In this document: piece after piece, positions 15,831 through 24,591 of the stretch | How the letters are laid out: each line of letters starts with the position of its first letter | Numbering within the stretch: position 1 is the first letter of the stretch | DNA from: Bacteroidota bacterium | Lineage (GTDB): Bacteria > Bacteroidota > Bacteroidia > Chitinophagales > Chitinophagaceae | DNA: 64,000 nt | Direction: 5' to 3' | Assembly (NCBI GenBank): GCA_023417815.1 | Contig: JAEZEI010000052.1 | Span: forward strand, 186,001-250,000 | Notes under the pieces: generated by a model | Seen by the model: the letters and a program-made list of their open reading frames with translations, nothing else | Databases searched by the model: none | What the model was told of the DNA's origin: nothing | Translations under genes and position numbers: made by a program

Positions 15831-16864
15831 AGCGGGCATTTTTCGTGGTAATTCACCAGTTCTATCGGGGCCCTTTTGAATTCGTAACCTTTGTAATGTT
15901 CAAGGATCTCATCAAGCACCGCTTCTACTGCCTCAACTTCAGTTAATGTAACAAGCCTGTACCGGAAATCCTTTATACCCGGCAGACCTTTAAGATAATT
16001 TGTATAATGCCTTCTCATTTCGTTGATGCCTACTACCTGTCCTTTCCAGTCTACCGATCTGCGTAAATGCTTCCTGCAAACAGCAACCCTTTCTTCCAGC
16101 GTAGGTGAGGGAAGGATTTCCCCGGTTTCAATATAATGCCTGATCTCCCTGAAGATCCATGGATATCCAATAGCAGCGCGGCCGACCATGATGCCATCCA
16201 CTCCATACCTGTTCTTATATTGAAGCGCTTTCTGCGGGCTGTCGATATCACCATTACCGAACACCGGGATCGTAATACGGGGATTATTCTTCACTTTCCC
16301 TATCAGGTCCCAGTCAGCTTCTCCTTTGTAAAGCTGGCAACGGGTTCTGCCATGAATGCTGATCGCCTTTACCCCGATGTCCTGCATCCTTTCAGCAACC
16401 TCTTCAATGTTCTTGGTATTATCGTCCCAGCCAAGTCGTGTCTTGATCGTAACCGGCAGTTTAGTGCTCTTGATGACCGCTTCGGTAAGACGCACCATCA
16501 GGCCAATATCTTTGAGTACCCCGGCACCCGCACCTTTATTCACCACCTTCTTTACCGGGCAGCCAAAATTGATGTCAACCAAATCAGGGTTAACGGTTTC
16601 GCATATCCGCGCACTGAGCGCCATAGCTTCTTCATCACCGCCAAAGATCTGGATGCCAAACGGGCGTTCCTCTTCCTCAAAATCCAGTTTTCGTTTGCTT
16701 TTCATTGCATCCCTGATAAGTCCCTCGCTGCTGATGAACTCACTATACATAAGGTTTGCTCCGTTATCCTTGCAAACTGCACGGAAGGGCGGATCGCTCA
16801 CGTCCTCCATAGGAGCGAGTAACAGCGGAAATTCAGGAAGGACGATATCGCCGATTTTGGGCAT
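15827..16864 (-). CDS. dusB: tRNA-dihydrouridine synthase
   Basis: A flavin-dependent enzyme of 345 residues that reduces specific uridines in tRNA to dihydrouridine. The N-terminal FMN-binding segment LLLAPMEDVSDPPFR is followed by the DINFGCPVKKVVNKGAGAG motif, with catalytic Cys102, and then by IHGRTRCQ and FGNGDI elements of the TIM barrel. The C-terminal helical tRNA-binding domain is complete. The call to the DusB subgroup is by overall resemblance; DusA/DusC cannot be strictly excluded. A -7 box TAAATTTG lies at 16887-16894 on the minus strand. Confidence 0.88.
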   Translation of the reverse strand: MPKIGDIVLPEFPLLLAPMEDVSDPPFRAVCKDNGANLMYSEFISSEGLIRDAMKSKRKLDFEEEERPFGIQIFGGDEEAMALSARICETVNPDLVDINFGCPVKKVVNKGAGAGVLKDIGLMVRLTEAVIKSTKLPVTIKTRLGWDDNTKNIEEVAERMQDIGVKAISIHGRTRCQLYKGEADWDLIGKVKNNPRITIPVFGNGDIDSPQKALQYKNRYGVDGIMVGRAAIGYPWIFREIRHYIETGEILPSPTLEERVAVCRKHLRRSVDWKGQVVGINEMRRHYTNYLKGLPGIKDFRYRLVTLTEVEAVEAVLDEILEHYKGYEFKRAPIELVNYHEKCPL

Positions 16865-16886
16865 TTTGTGGTGTATATTGCGGCTG

Positions 16887-16894
16887 CAAATTTA
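16887..16894 (-). promoter_or_regulatory. -7 box TAAATTTG of dusB
   Basis: Perfect match to TAnnTTTG, 22 nt before the ATG at 16864, in the divergent gap with the CPBP protease gene. Confidence 0.45.
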
Positions 16895-16913
16895 CAACTA
16901 ATAAGCGAGGCGA

Positions 16914-17915
16914 ATGCAATACAGAAGTGTTAAAGGGTTTACAGGCTGGGGCCAGCTGGGGATTTTACTTGTTTTCCTGGGACTTGGATTCATCTTGGCA
17001 GGCTTTGCGCAACTGGTGATCGGCTATAAGGTGGTTCCTGATGGTGTTCCTATGGAATCATTAGGTGAGGCAATGATCGAGGCATTGCTTCAACCTGAGA
17101 ATGTGGCTTATGCAAGGCTTTCCCAGGTGCTTGGCACCTTTTTCATGATGTTCATACCCTCATTGCTGTTTAGCCTAACCGTACATGGCAGGAACAAGTT
17201 CTGGCTTGGCTTTAACAGGCATCTGAATGCAAAGCAGGTTTGGGTAGGATTTTTCATAATCATTGCCGCTAATTTCTTTGCAGTTCCTTTTGAAGAACTG
17301 ACACGGTCTATAGTAAGTAACTTTCCTTCGCTTGCAGAAATAGCAGACAAACTTGAATTACAGTATGAACAACAGATGCTTGCATTAAGCAACCTGGGTT
17401 CCTGGCCAGAATTCCTGATGGCTCTTGCCATCATGGCTTTCTTCCCGGCATTATTTGAGGAACTATTCTTCCGGGGAGCAATGCAAAATCTTTTCGCCCG
17501 CTGGTGGAAGCGGCCTTACCTGGCGATAATAGTAACATCTCTTGTTTTCAGTTTTATTCATCTTTCGGTTTACCTGTTTATCAGCAGGGCGATCCTGGGC
17601 TTTGTATTAGGATTGATGTATCACAAAACGCGGAATATCTGGGTGAATATTATCGCCCATTTTCTGAATAATGCGGTGGCTTTGGCGCAACTGTTCTGGC
17701 TGTCCACTTCAGGCGAAGACCTTACACTTGAAAACATGGAGCCTGAAATTCCCTGGTGGACTTCACTGATCTTCTTCGCTATTTTATTTGGACTTTTTAA
17801 ACTTCTCAACCGGTTCTCTGCAGTAAGCAGGTATACGGTGGAAGCAGAAGAAATAGCGCTATATTCAAAAGAAGGATCAGACCCTTTCAAACATCAAGAT
17901 GGCATTAAACACTAA
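16914..17915 (+). CDS. CPBP-family intramembrane glutamic/metallo-protease
   Basis: A 333-residue polytopic membrane protein of the CPBP (CAAX protease and bacteriocin-processing) family. The three family motifs are present: the paired glutamates in FPALFEELFFRG, a His in FSFIHLSVYLF, and HFLNNAVAL near the last helices. Around seven or eight hydrophobic segments are visible. The substrate is unknown; members cut prenylated or bacteriocin-type peptides or act as scaffolds. The 3' end overlaps cdsA by 17 bases, so it is translationally linked with phospholipid synthesis genes. Confidence 0.85.
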   Translation: MQYRSVKGFTGWGQLGILLVFLGLGFILAGFAQLVIGYKVVPDGVPMESLGEAMIEALLQPENVAYARLSQVLGTFFMMFIPSLLFSLTVHGRNKFWLGFNRHLNAKQVWVGFFIIIAANFFAVPFEELTRSIVSNFPSLAEIADKLELQYEQQMLALSNLGSWPEFLMALAIMAFFPALFEELFFRGAMQNLFARWWKRPYLAIIVTSLVFSFIHLSVYLFISRAILGFVLGLMYHKTRNIWVNIIAHFLNNAVALAQLFWLSTSGEDLTLENMEPEIPWWTSLIFFAILFGLFKLLNRFSAVSRYTVEAEEIALYSKEGSDPFKHQDGIKH

Positions 17916-18588
17916 GACCTTTAAAACACGAACGATTACCGCTGTGATCTTTGCAGCAGTAATGCTATCAGGGCTGTTTATAGGGAAGTGGACCTTTATT
18001 CCTCTTACCGCAATTATTATGGCAGGATGTATCGTTGAGTTCTCGAAACTGATCCTGTCTATTTATCCAGGTAAGGCATGGATGGTTGTGTTCTCGCTCA
18101 TCTACATCATTATTCCATTAATATTCTTTGCAGACCTGGGACTGATGTTCTTTGATAATGAAGGTCCAGCAGTATATGATCCGTTATTCCCTTGTGCCGT
18201 GATCTTTGGGATATGGATAAATGACACGATGGCCTATATAGTGGGATCACTAATAGGCAAGACCCCTTTTTCCAGTATATCTCCCAAGAAGACATGGGAG
18301 GGAACCATCGGGGGTGCACTCCTTTGTGTTTTGTGTATCTGGGGATTATCACTAATTATTCCTGCAGCTGGAAAGGTCGCATCCATTCATTGGATCGCTA
18401 TAGGATTTATTTGCGCAGTTGCCGGAACCCTGGGAGATCTTTTTGAAAGCAAACTGAAAAGACTTGCAGGAGTAAAGGACAGTGGAAGCATAATGCCCGG
18501 ACATGGTGGATTTCTTGACCGGTTTGACTCGCTGCTGTTTGCAGCGCCTGCTGTATGGGTTTATGTAATGCTATTTATAAGGCCTTAA
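17899..18588 (+). CDS. cdsA: Phosphatidate cytidylyltransferase (short form)
   Basis: Makes CDP-diacylglycerol from phosphatidic acid and CTP in the inner membrane. The signature is clear: WINDTMAYIVGSLIGKTPF, SPKKTWEGTIGG, and the CDP-alcohol region GDLFESKLKRLAGVKDSG with HGGFLDRFDSLLF. At 229 residues it is shorter than the usual 265-285. The missing part lies between the third and fourth hydrophobic segments, before the DTMAY motif, not in the active-site region. It overlaps the CPBP gene by 17 bases and is followed by psd, a logical next step in phosphatidylethanolamine synthesis. Confidence 0.9.
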   Translation: MALNTKTFKTRTITAVIFAAVMLSGLFIGKWTFIPLTAIIMAGCIVEFSKLILSIYPGKAWMVVFSLIYIIIPLIFFADLGLMFFDNEGPAVYDPLFPCAVIFGIWINDTMAYIVGSLIGKTPFSSISPKKTWEGTIGGALLCVLCIWGLSLIIPAAGKVASIHWIAIGFICAVAGTLGDLFESKLKRLAGVKDSGSIMPGHGGFLDRFDSLLFAAPAVWVYVMLFIRP

Positions 18589-18599
18589 AAAGTTGGTCG

Positions 18600-18607
18600 T
18601 ACATTTG
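18600..18607 (+). promoter_or_regulatory. -7 box TACATTTG, 16 nt before psd
   Basis: Perfect TAnnTTTG, ending exactly 16 nt before the ATG at 18624. psd may therefore have its own promoter in addition to cdsA read-through. Confidence 0.45.
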
Positions 18608-18623
18608 AGCTTTAATTTTCATC

Positions 18624-19280
18624 ATGACAATTCACCGCGAAGGTTTTAAATCCATAGCCATTGCATCCCTGGTCTTCGGCGCGATAAATCTTATCATGTT
18701 CTGGTTTCTGCCTGCAAATATGCTTTGGCTGGGCCTGGTTGTATTTGTAATAACGCTGGCGCTTCTCCTGTTCATTATTTCGTTTTTCCGTATTCCTTTC
18801 AGGCAGCTCACCACGGGTGAAGGAAAAATTGTTGCACCAGCCGACGGAAAAGTGGTTGTAATTGAAGAAACGCATGATGAAGAGTATTTTCATGAGAAAC
18901 GACTCCAGGTATCTATATTCATGAGCCCTGCAAATGTGCATGTGAACCGCAACCCGGTAAGTGGGGAGGTAGTTTATAATAAGTATCACAAAGGAAAATA
19001 CCTTGTTGCCTGGCATCCTAAATCCTCCACTGAAAATGAAAGGCATTCAGTAGTTATCCGTACAGGGCAGTCCGAGGTTTTAGTTAAACAAATTGCCGGG
19101 GCATTGGCGAAGCGCATTGTAAATTACCTGCAGGTGGGTCAAAAGGTAAACCAGGGCGAAGAAATGGGCTTCATCAAGTTTGGAAGCAGGGTTGATCTCC
19201 TGCTTCCAACGGGAACAAAAATAGATGTGAACCTTAATGAGAATGTGCGTGGAGGGGTAACGGTAATCGGATCACTTTAA
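18624..19280 (+). CDS. psd: Phosphatidylserine decarboxylase
   Basis: A 218-residue short-form (archaeal/Bacteroidota type) decarboxylase that turns phosphatidylserine into phosphatidylethanolamine. Two N-terminal membrane segments (about residues 10-55) precede the catalytic domain. APADGKVVVIEE, the SPANVHVNRNPVSG segment, and the self-cleavage site FGSRVD are visible. Cleavage between Gly187 and Ser188 would make the pyruvoyl group. It follows cdsA after 35 bases. Phosphatidylserine synthase is not in this window. Confidence 0.92.
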   Translation: MTIHREGFKSIAIASLVFGAINLIMFWFLPANMLWLGLVVFVITLALLLFIISFFRIPFRQLTTGEGKIVAPADGKVVVIEETHDEEYFHEKRLQVSIFMSPANVHVNRNPVSGEVVYNKYHKGKYLVAWHPKSSTENERHSVVIRTGQSEVLVKQIAGALAKRIVNYLQVGQKVNQGEEMGFIKFGSRVDLLLPTGTKIDVNLNENVRGGVTVIGSL

Positions 19281-19341
19281 CAGTTCTGGTGCAAAAATTC
19301 CTTATATTTACATGCATTTTTAAAATCATTAAACTGTTTAT

Positions 19342-19509
19342 ATGAAAAAAGTTTTCCTGCTGGCCGCAACAGCATTCGTAATGACCGCTCCTGTTTTTGC
19401 AAACAATGGTGGTGGAAAAAAGAAGAAATGTGCAAAAGGTAAGACCTGTTGCAAAGCTGAAGCAAAGAAAGCCTGTTGCAAAAAGGGTGAGAAGACCGCT
19501 AAGATCTGA
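19342..19509 (+). CDS. Small secreted Cys/Lys-rich peptide
   Basis: A 55-residue protein with signal peptide MKKVFLLAATAFVMTAPVFA, leaving a mature part of about 35 residues made almost only of Lys, Cys, Ala and Gly. Five cysteines occur as one single Cys and two adjacent pairs (KKC, TCCK, ACCK). Metal binding or disulphide crosslinking is plausible but unproven; I do not recognise a named family. It is preceded by a -7-like TATATTTA (19303-19310) and followed by its own strong terminator, so it looks like a single-gene transcript between psd and the phosphatase gene. Confidence 0.72.
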   Translation: MKKVFLLAATAFVMTAPVFANNGGGKKKKCAKGKTCCKAEAKKACCKKGEKTAKI

Positions 19510-19530
19510 TCCTTTTTATAATGTATTTCG

Positions 19531-19560
19531 AGGCTGCCTGCAGGCGGCCTTTTTTATTTT
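19531..19560 (+). terminator. Terminator after the small Cys-rich gene
   Basis: AGGCTGCC pairs with GGCGGCCT (8 pairs, one G-T) around a TGCA loop, followed by six T, an A and more T. Confidence 0.85.
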
Positions 19561-19568
19561 ATAGACAG

Positions 19569-20276
19569 TTAAAGTATTGCCTTTAATTCGCTCAGGCAAT
19601 AAATGGTATAGGTAGCTTTTATAGAAGTAGGTGCTTTCGACTTATCATGAATGATATGAACACTATCCATACCGGCATTTATGGCACCCAGTATGTCCGC
19701 TTCGGGGTTGTCACCTATCATTAGGCTTGAACTTACACAGGCATTACATTTTTGAAATGCATAATCAAAGATCTCCTTTTTAGGTTTCAGGCTGTTACTT
19801 ACTTCGCTGGTTATAATGTGGCCAAAATATTTATCCAGCCCGCTATTCGTTATTTTGGTCCGCTGTGTTTTTTCAAACCCGTTGGTGATCAGGTGGAGTT
19901 CATAATTGCCGGCTTTCAGGTAATCAAGGATCTCGATAGTGAATGGAAAAAGCTTTTTGCTTACAGGGAGCAGTTCCAGGAACCGTTTGCTCATTGCACG
20001 TGCTGAAGTTTCATCCGCTACTTTAAAATCCAGGAGTGTTCTCCACATTCTTTTCCATTTCAGATCTTCCTGTGTAATGAAGCCGTTATGATACCTGTTC
20101 CATAGCAATTCATTGTGATAGAGATACCGTTCATAAAAATTATTGAAATCTCCATTGATCTTTTCTGCAAGGGAAAATTCATTGAACAATATCTTTAAGG
20201 CATCATGGGCATTTGAGTCGAAATCCCAGAGAGTATGATCAAGGTCAAAGAAGATATGGTTGTATTTACGGCTCAA
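19569..20276 (-). CDS. YjjG-family HAD pyrimidine nucleotidase
   Basis: A haloacid-dehalogenase-fold phosphatase of 235 residues. HAD motif I is FFDLDHTLWDFDSN, characteristic of the YjjG noncanonical pyrimidine nucleotidase group. Motif II is HLITNGF, and motif IV is GDNPEADILGA. YjjG enzymes dephosphorylate non-standard pyrimidine mononucleotides to clean the nucleotide pool. The start is TTG at 20276, because an in-frame stop lies just upstream and no ATG exists before motif I. A perfect -7 box TACCTTTG (minus, 20313-20320) lies upstream. Confidence 0.82.
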   Translation of the reverse strand: MSRKYNHIFFDLDHTLWDFDSNAHDALKILFNEFSLAEKINGDFNNFYERYLYHNELLWNRYHNGFITQEDLKWKRMWRTLLDFKVADETSARAMSKRFLELLPVSKKLFPFTIEILDYLKAGNYELHLITNGFEKTQRTKITNSGLDKYFGHIITSEVSNSLKPKKEIFDYAFQKCNACVSSSLMIGDNPEADILGAINAGMDSVHIIHDKSKAPTSIKATYTIYCLSELKAIL

Positions 20277-20312
20277 TTCCTGCTTTTATGGTGTTTCTTA
20301 ACTTAGAGCGCA

Positions 20313-20320
20313 CAAAGGTA
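20313..20320 (-). promoter_or_regulatory. -7 box TACCTTTG of the YjjG-like gene
   Basis: Perfect TAnnTTTG on the minus strand, 36 nt before the TTG start at 20276. Confidence 0.4.
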
Positions 20321-20346
20321 ATGATACACTAAAGAAACCTTCATCT

Positions 20347-21039
20347 ATGATTGTTATAATTACAGGAGCAAGCAGGGGCATTGGGAAAGCCCTGGCCCGG
20401 GAGTTTGCCGGGGAAGGTAATATCTTGTTACTGAATGCCCGAAATGAACCTGCCCTTAAGGTATCTGCCGAAGAAATAAAGCAGGCTGGAGGAAAGGTTG
20501 AATATTTAGCAGCAGACCTGGCAGTTTCCGAAGAAGTGAAGAGGTTTGCGAAATGGTGTCTTTCATTTGGCACTCCTGGGATACTTATTAACAATGCCGG
20601 GAGTTTTGTGCCTGGAAATGTGTCGGACGAAGCAACAGGCAACCTGGATATAATGTTAAGAGCCAACCTTATAAGCGCTTACGAACTTACAAGAGCGGTG
20701 CTTCCCTCGATGCTTGTCCGCAATGAAGGGCATATTTTCTTTATGAATAGTATTGCAGGGCTGAAGGCATATGAGGGGGGTGGAAGTTATAGTATTGCGA
20801 AACATGCCCTCCGCGGATTCAGTGCAAACCTGCGGGCTGAACTGATGCCTACCGGAATAAAAGTAACATCTGTTTTTCCGGGGGCGGTGTTCACTGATTC
20901 ATGGAGCGGTTTTGACAATAGCAACGGCCGCATAATGGAGGCGGATGATATAGCTCAAATGATAAAGGCGTGTTCAAAACTTTCTAAACAGGCAACGGTT
21001 GAGGAAATTGTTATAAGGCCCCAGGCCGGTGATCTATAA
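20347..21039 (+). CDS. Classical short-chain dehydrogenase/reductase
   Basis: A 230-residue SDR with the cofactor motif ITGASRGIGKALA at the N-terminus, NNAGSF, an active-site Ser in FFMNSIAG and the YxxxK motif in YSIAKHAL. FPGAVFTDSW follows, as in reductases of the 3-ketoacyl or sepiapterin type. The substrate cannot be deduced. It stands alone on the plus strand between the divergent phosphatase gene and batD. Confidence 0.82.
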   Translation: MIVIITGASRGIGKALAREFAGEGNILLLNARNEPALKVSAEEIKQAGGKVEYLAADLAVSEEVKRFAKWCLSFGTPGILINNAGSFVPGNVSDEATGNLDIMLRANLISAYELTRAVLPSMLVRNEGHIFFMNSIAGLKAYEGGGSYSIAKHALRGFSANLRAELMPTGIKVTSVFPGAVFTDSWSGFDNSNGRIMEADDIAQMIKACSKLSKQATVEEIVIRPQAGDL

Positions 21040-21097
21040 TTAACACCTCCTTAATTCCTTTTAGCTTTTTCTTCGCCACTTCACATTGAGCGAGGCG

Positions 21098-21105
21098 TAA
21101 TTTTG
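21098..21105 (+). promoter_or_regulatory. -7 box TAATTTTG of batD with a tiny overlapping start-stop
   Basis: Perfect TAnnTTTG. Five bases downstream, ATG-TTA-TGA (21111-21119) encodes Met-Leu-stop; its stop overlaps the batD start ATG at 21116. Confidence 0.5.
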
Positions 21106-21115
21106 AAGCGATGTT

Positions 21116-22933
21116 ATGAAGAACATTACTTTTCTTTCCTTATTATGGTTTCTGTTGCCGCTGAACCTGTTTGCCCAATTGCGTTTTCACGCAACTGCAA
21201 ATCCTTCCGTGATCGGCACCAGCGACCTTGTCACCATCAGCTTCATTATTGAAAACGCTACTGATATAAAGGAACTTTCTGCTCCCGAATTCAAAGACTT
21301 TACAATCATAGGCGGACCCGCACGGGAATCCGGGATATCAAACATCAATGGAAAAGTAACCCGTTACATTTCCGTATCCTTTGCACTTAAACCGAAAAAA
21401 TCAGGAAGCCTCGTTGTAGGTCCGGCTTCTATAATAGCAGATGGAAAAAGGCTTTCAACGAAACCTGTTACCATTGAAGTAAAAAAGGTTCCTTCAATGC
21501 ATGGTTCTGCCATGCAGGATCTTAACCGTTCCTCTTCATCTTTTAGTGATAATATTTACAGGGAAGGGGATGATATCCGGGAAAAAGTCGATCAAAACAT
21601 GCACCTGCGGGTAGAAGTCAATAAGAAAAAATGTTATGTAGGTGAACCTGTAGTTGCAGAGTATAAATTATACAGCAGGTTAAAGAGCGAAAGCCGGCTA
21701 ACCCAGAACCCATCATTCAACGGATTTTCTGTTATTGACCTCCAGGCACCCGATGTTACCGGGTTTCAGCGTGCAGAACTGAATGGTAAGGAATACAATG
21801 TATATACAATCAGGAAGGCACAGCTATACCCTTTGCAGGCTGGTACAATTTCACTTGAACCAGCCGAACTGGAAAATAAGATCCAGTTTGTAAAGGAGGA
21901 GTTTGCTTCAGGCCATATGTATGGTTTTGAGGATTTCTTTGATGGGTTCTCTGGTAGTATCCTGCCTCAGGATGCGCTGATAACAGAACTGGTCACATTG
22001 AAAAGCCAGCCGGTATCTATTGAAGTACTTCCATTGCCTGAGAAAGGAAAACCCGATGTTTTCAATGGCGCGGTGGGAAAATTCAATATTTCGGCGAGTC
22101 TTGATGGGGATTCCATTAGTACAGACAGGCCAGGCAGGCTCATCTTAACTGTAACTGGTGCCGGTAATATACAATTGATCACTCCTCCTGATATTAAATG
22201 GCCTGGTGGTATCGAGCCTTTTGAACCCGTGGTGCTTGACCAGTTAAGAAGAGCCGAAGTACCGGTGTCGGGTACACGTATTTTTGAGATCCCTTTTTCA
22301 GTGGATAAACCCGGCGAATACCGGCTGCCCCCGGTTTCCTTCTCTTTCTTCGACCCTGAATCCAGGTCGTATAAAACGCTTATGACCAACAGTCTTTCTT
22401 TCACGGCTGAGAAAGGAAAGAATTACACGGCGCCGGTTGTCTCATCTCCTGTACGTGAAAAATCTTCTGATTGGTGGAAAAGTTACTGGACATTACCCAT
22501 TGCCGGCAGCTTATTGCTTGGATTTGTGGTGGTGGCGATGATGAGAAAAAAGAAACGACCTGGCACAATAAGTGTCCAGGAGGTCGTAAAACCCGAACCG
22601 GTTATCATTAAACAAAACCCTCTTGAAGATTCTGAACGTTGCCTTCACAGCGACGATTGCACGGAATTTTATATACTATTAAAACGCGAGCTCCTCGAAT
22701 TTCTCAAATGCCGGTTTAAACTGGAGAGCCCGCTGAATACCAGGGATATACTTGAAGAACTTGACAGGAAGAACGTATCCAATAAAATATTGGTAGAATT
22801 AGACAGGCTTATGCAGGATGTTGAACTTCAACTTTACACGCCTTTTGAAAAGAACGCGCGCATGCAGGTGTTATATAGCCAGGCCCAGGAAACAGTTCAA
22901 CGACTGAATCATTGCGGGTCAGTGAACTTATAA
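21116..22933 (+). CDS. batD: BatD-family protein
   Basis: A 605-residue protein with signal peptide MKNITFLSLLWFLLPLNLFA, a long periplasmic part of beta-sandwich repeats (for example LRFHATANPSVIGTSDLVTI and the MHLRVEVNKKKCYVGEPV segment), one transmembrane helix near residues 458-475 (WTLPIAGSLLLGFVVVAMM), and a cytoplasmic helical tail. BatD proteins belong to the Bacteroides aerotolerance (bat) group and usually sit with batA, batB, batC and batE. Here none of those is adjacent, so this is an orphan copy. The 3' end overlaps the convergent response-regulator gene by 25 bases. Confidence 0.85.
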   Translation: MKNITFLSLLWFLLPLNLFAQLRFHATANPSVIGTSDLVTISFIIENATDIKELSAPEFKDFTIIGGPARESGISNINGKVTRYISVSFALKPKKSGSLVVGPASIIADGKRLSTKPVTIEVKKVPSMHGSAMQDLNRSSSSFSDNIYREGDDIREKVDQNMHLRVEVNKKKCYVGEPVVAEYKLYSRLKSESRLTQNPSFNGFSVIDLQAPDVTGFQRAELNGKEYNVYTIRKAQLYPLQAGTISLEPAELENKIQFVKEEFASGHMYGFEDFFDGFSGSILPQDALITELVTLKSQPVSIEVLPLPEKGKPDVFNGAVGKFNISASLDGDSISTDRPGRLILTVTGAGNIQLITPPDIKWPGGIEPFEPVVLDQLRRAEVPVSGTRIFEIPFSVDKPGEYRLPPVSFSFFDPESRSYKTLMTNSLSFTAEKGKNYTAPVVSSPVREKSSDWWKSYWTLPIAGSLLLGFVVVAMMRKKKRPGTISVQEVVKPEPVIIKQNPLEDSERCLHSDDCTEFYILLKRELLEFLKCRFKLESPLNTRDILEELDRKNVSNKILVELDRLMQDVELQLYTPFEKNARMQVLYSQAQETVQRLNHCGSVNL

Positions 22934-23616
22934 CCGACTCCTCTCACAGAGTGAAAGTATTTTGGATTCCTGGTATCCTCTTCGAAATACTTTCTGAAAT
23001 TCAGAATAAAGTTATCGATCGTACGTGTGGTCGGGTAAACGTTATAGCCCCAAACAGCCTGCAGGATCTTTTCCCGGGTAACCACTTCGTTCCTGTTCTC
23101 AATAAGAAGTTTAAGTAACATTAGTTCTTTTCGCGTGAGATCTATCCGCTCGTTCTTACCAGTTACTGCAGATTGCGCCTTGAAGTCAATGCTGTTCTTG
23201 CCGAATGTGTACAGGTCGGGAACATTTTCTCTTGATGAGATCTTTATCCCGGTCTTCAATAATTTGTCAACCCTTAATAAGAGTTCTTCCAGGTTGAAAG
23301 GTTTTGTAAGGTAATCATCGGCTCCTTTCTTCAGTCCCAAAACCCTGTCGGCTCCCGAATTTTTTGCACTTAGAATAAGTACAGGGATTTCAGAATTACT
23401 TAAGCGGATTGTTTCAAGAACGGAGATGCCGTCAAGCTGGGGCAACATTACATCGAGGATGATAAGATCGAAATGTTCTTTTTGAAAAACGGAAAGTGCT
23501 GTAGCTCCGTCAAAACAACCGGTAACCTCGTATCCTTCCAGCTCAAGATTTAATTTCAGGGCTTCCTGCAGATTTTCTTCATCTTCTACAAGCAATATGG
23601 AGAACTTATCTTTCAT
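22909..23616 (-). CDS. OmpR/PhoB-type response regulator
   Basis: A 235-residue regulator with an N-terminal receiver domain, phospho-acceptor Asp55 in LIILDVMLP and Lys in LTKPF. It ends in a winged-helix DNA-binding domain (RKELMLLKLLIENRNEVVTR and TRTIDNFILNFRKYFEED). It is encoded directly after its histidine kinase, with an 11-base overlap, which makes them a cognate pair. Targets are unknown; the operon also holds NAD kinase, a TamA-like protein and a CBS protein. Confidence 0.9.
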   Translation of the reverse strand: MKDKFSILLVEDEENLQEALKLNLELEGYEVTGCFDGATALSVFQKEHFDLIILDVMLPQLDGISVLETIRLSNSEIPVLILSAKNSGADRVLGLKKGADDYLTKPFNLEELLLRVDKLLKTGIKISSRENVPDLYTFGKNSIDFKAQSAVTGKNERIDLTRKELMLLKLLIENRNEVVTREKILQAVWGYNVYPTTRTIDNFILNFRKYFEEDTRNPKYFHSVRGVGYKFTDPQ

Positions 23617-24589
23617 GCGGTACCATTAAAGTAATTAAAAAAACCGTTCCCTGTGGTGCATTGTCCATTGCAACAATTTTTCCTTTATGCCTTTTAACCA
23701 CGCGGGCAGTAAGGTAAAGCCCGAGGCCGGTGCCTTTTGCTGCTTTAGTTGCTTCATCACCGGTCCTGTAAAATTTCTCGAAAACCCTTTTCTTATCCTC
23801 ATCCTTAATTCCCGGGCCATTGTCAGAAATAGAAATATGGATGATATTCCGGGTTTTTTCCAGGCGTATGTTTACAGGGGAAGTTTTTCCCGAATATTTA
23901 ATTGCGTTGTCGATGAGGTTATTCAATGCAATTCGCCAAAGCAAAGCATCGCCCATAAAATGTACTCCTTCCTGAATTTCCTGGTAAATTTCCCTTTCAG
24001 GAAACCTCCCGATAAATCCGGACGCACATTCTTCAATAAGCCTTGACAGATCCAGGTTTTCATTCGTGAGCCTGTAACCACCGGCATCTATCTGTGAAAC
24101 CAGTAACATATTATTACTGAGGGTATCAAGCCTTTTCATCTCATGAAGGGTTGCATCCAGAAGCTTCAGCCGTTTCTGATCGTCGAGGTTATGTTTTTTC
24201 AAAGTTTCGAGATTAAGCTGGCTAACAGCTATAGGGGTCTTAAGTTCATGAGTGATCCCCATCATGAAATTCTGTTGTTGAACGCTTTGTCTTAACTGCC
24301 TTCTTACAGCCCGGAAAATAAATCCAGCACCAATAATTATCACTGCGAAAAAGATTATTCCTTCTCCAATATATTGCGCAGATTTCCGCGCCCTTGCCTT
24401 TTTTGCACCTTCAGTTGCCTGCACATAGGTGGAGCTGTTGGGGTCAAGGGATCCTGTCCGGAGTCTTTCAATCACTTCATTTTGCCGTTGCAGCGAGATG
24501 TACCAGAATATTAAAGCGGCAATTATGTAGGCCAGGAGGAACCAGAATATATAATAAAGCCGTAATAATTTTCTTGGACGGGATGGCAT
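23606..24589 (-). CDS. Sensor histidine kinase
   Basis: A 327-residue membrane kinase. Two transmembrane helices (about residues 11-32 and 76-93) flank a short periplasmic loop of some 45 residues. The dimerisation box GITHELKTPIAVSQ carries His114. The ATPase domain has the N box (ALNNLIDNAIKYSG), the DNGPGIKD G1 box and GTGLGLYL. No PAS or HAMP domain is obvious, so sensing probably involves the small loop or the membrane. It overlaps the regulator gene by 11 bases and starts 2 bases after the nadK stop. Confidence 0.9.
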   Translation of the reverse strand: MPSRPRKLLRLYYIFWFLLAYIIAALIFWYISLQRQNEVIERLRTGSLDPNSSTYVQATEGAKKARARKSAQYIGEGIIFFAVIIIGAGFIFRAVRRQLRQSVQQQNFMMGITHELKTPIAVSQLNLETLKKHNLDDQKRLKLLDATLHEMKRLDTLSNNMLLVSQIDAGGYRLTNENLDLSRLIEECASGFIGRFPEREIYQEIQEGVHFMGDALLWRIALNNLIDNAIKYSGKTSPVNIRLEKTRNIIHISISDNGPGIKDEDKKRVFEKFYRTGDEATKAAKGTGLGLYLTARVVKRHKGKIVAMDNAPQGTVFLITLMVPHER

Positions 24590-24591
24590 GC

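Noticed and set aside
16136..16822. Plus-strand 228-codon frame within dusB
   Set aside because: Antisense to a complete, motif-rich dusB; no homology or promoter support.
23687..24046. Plus-strand frame opposite the histidine kinase
   Set aside because: Antisense shadow of a conserved kinase domain.
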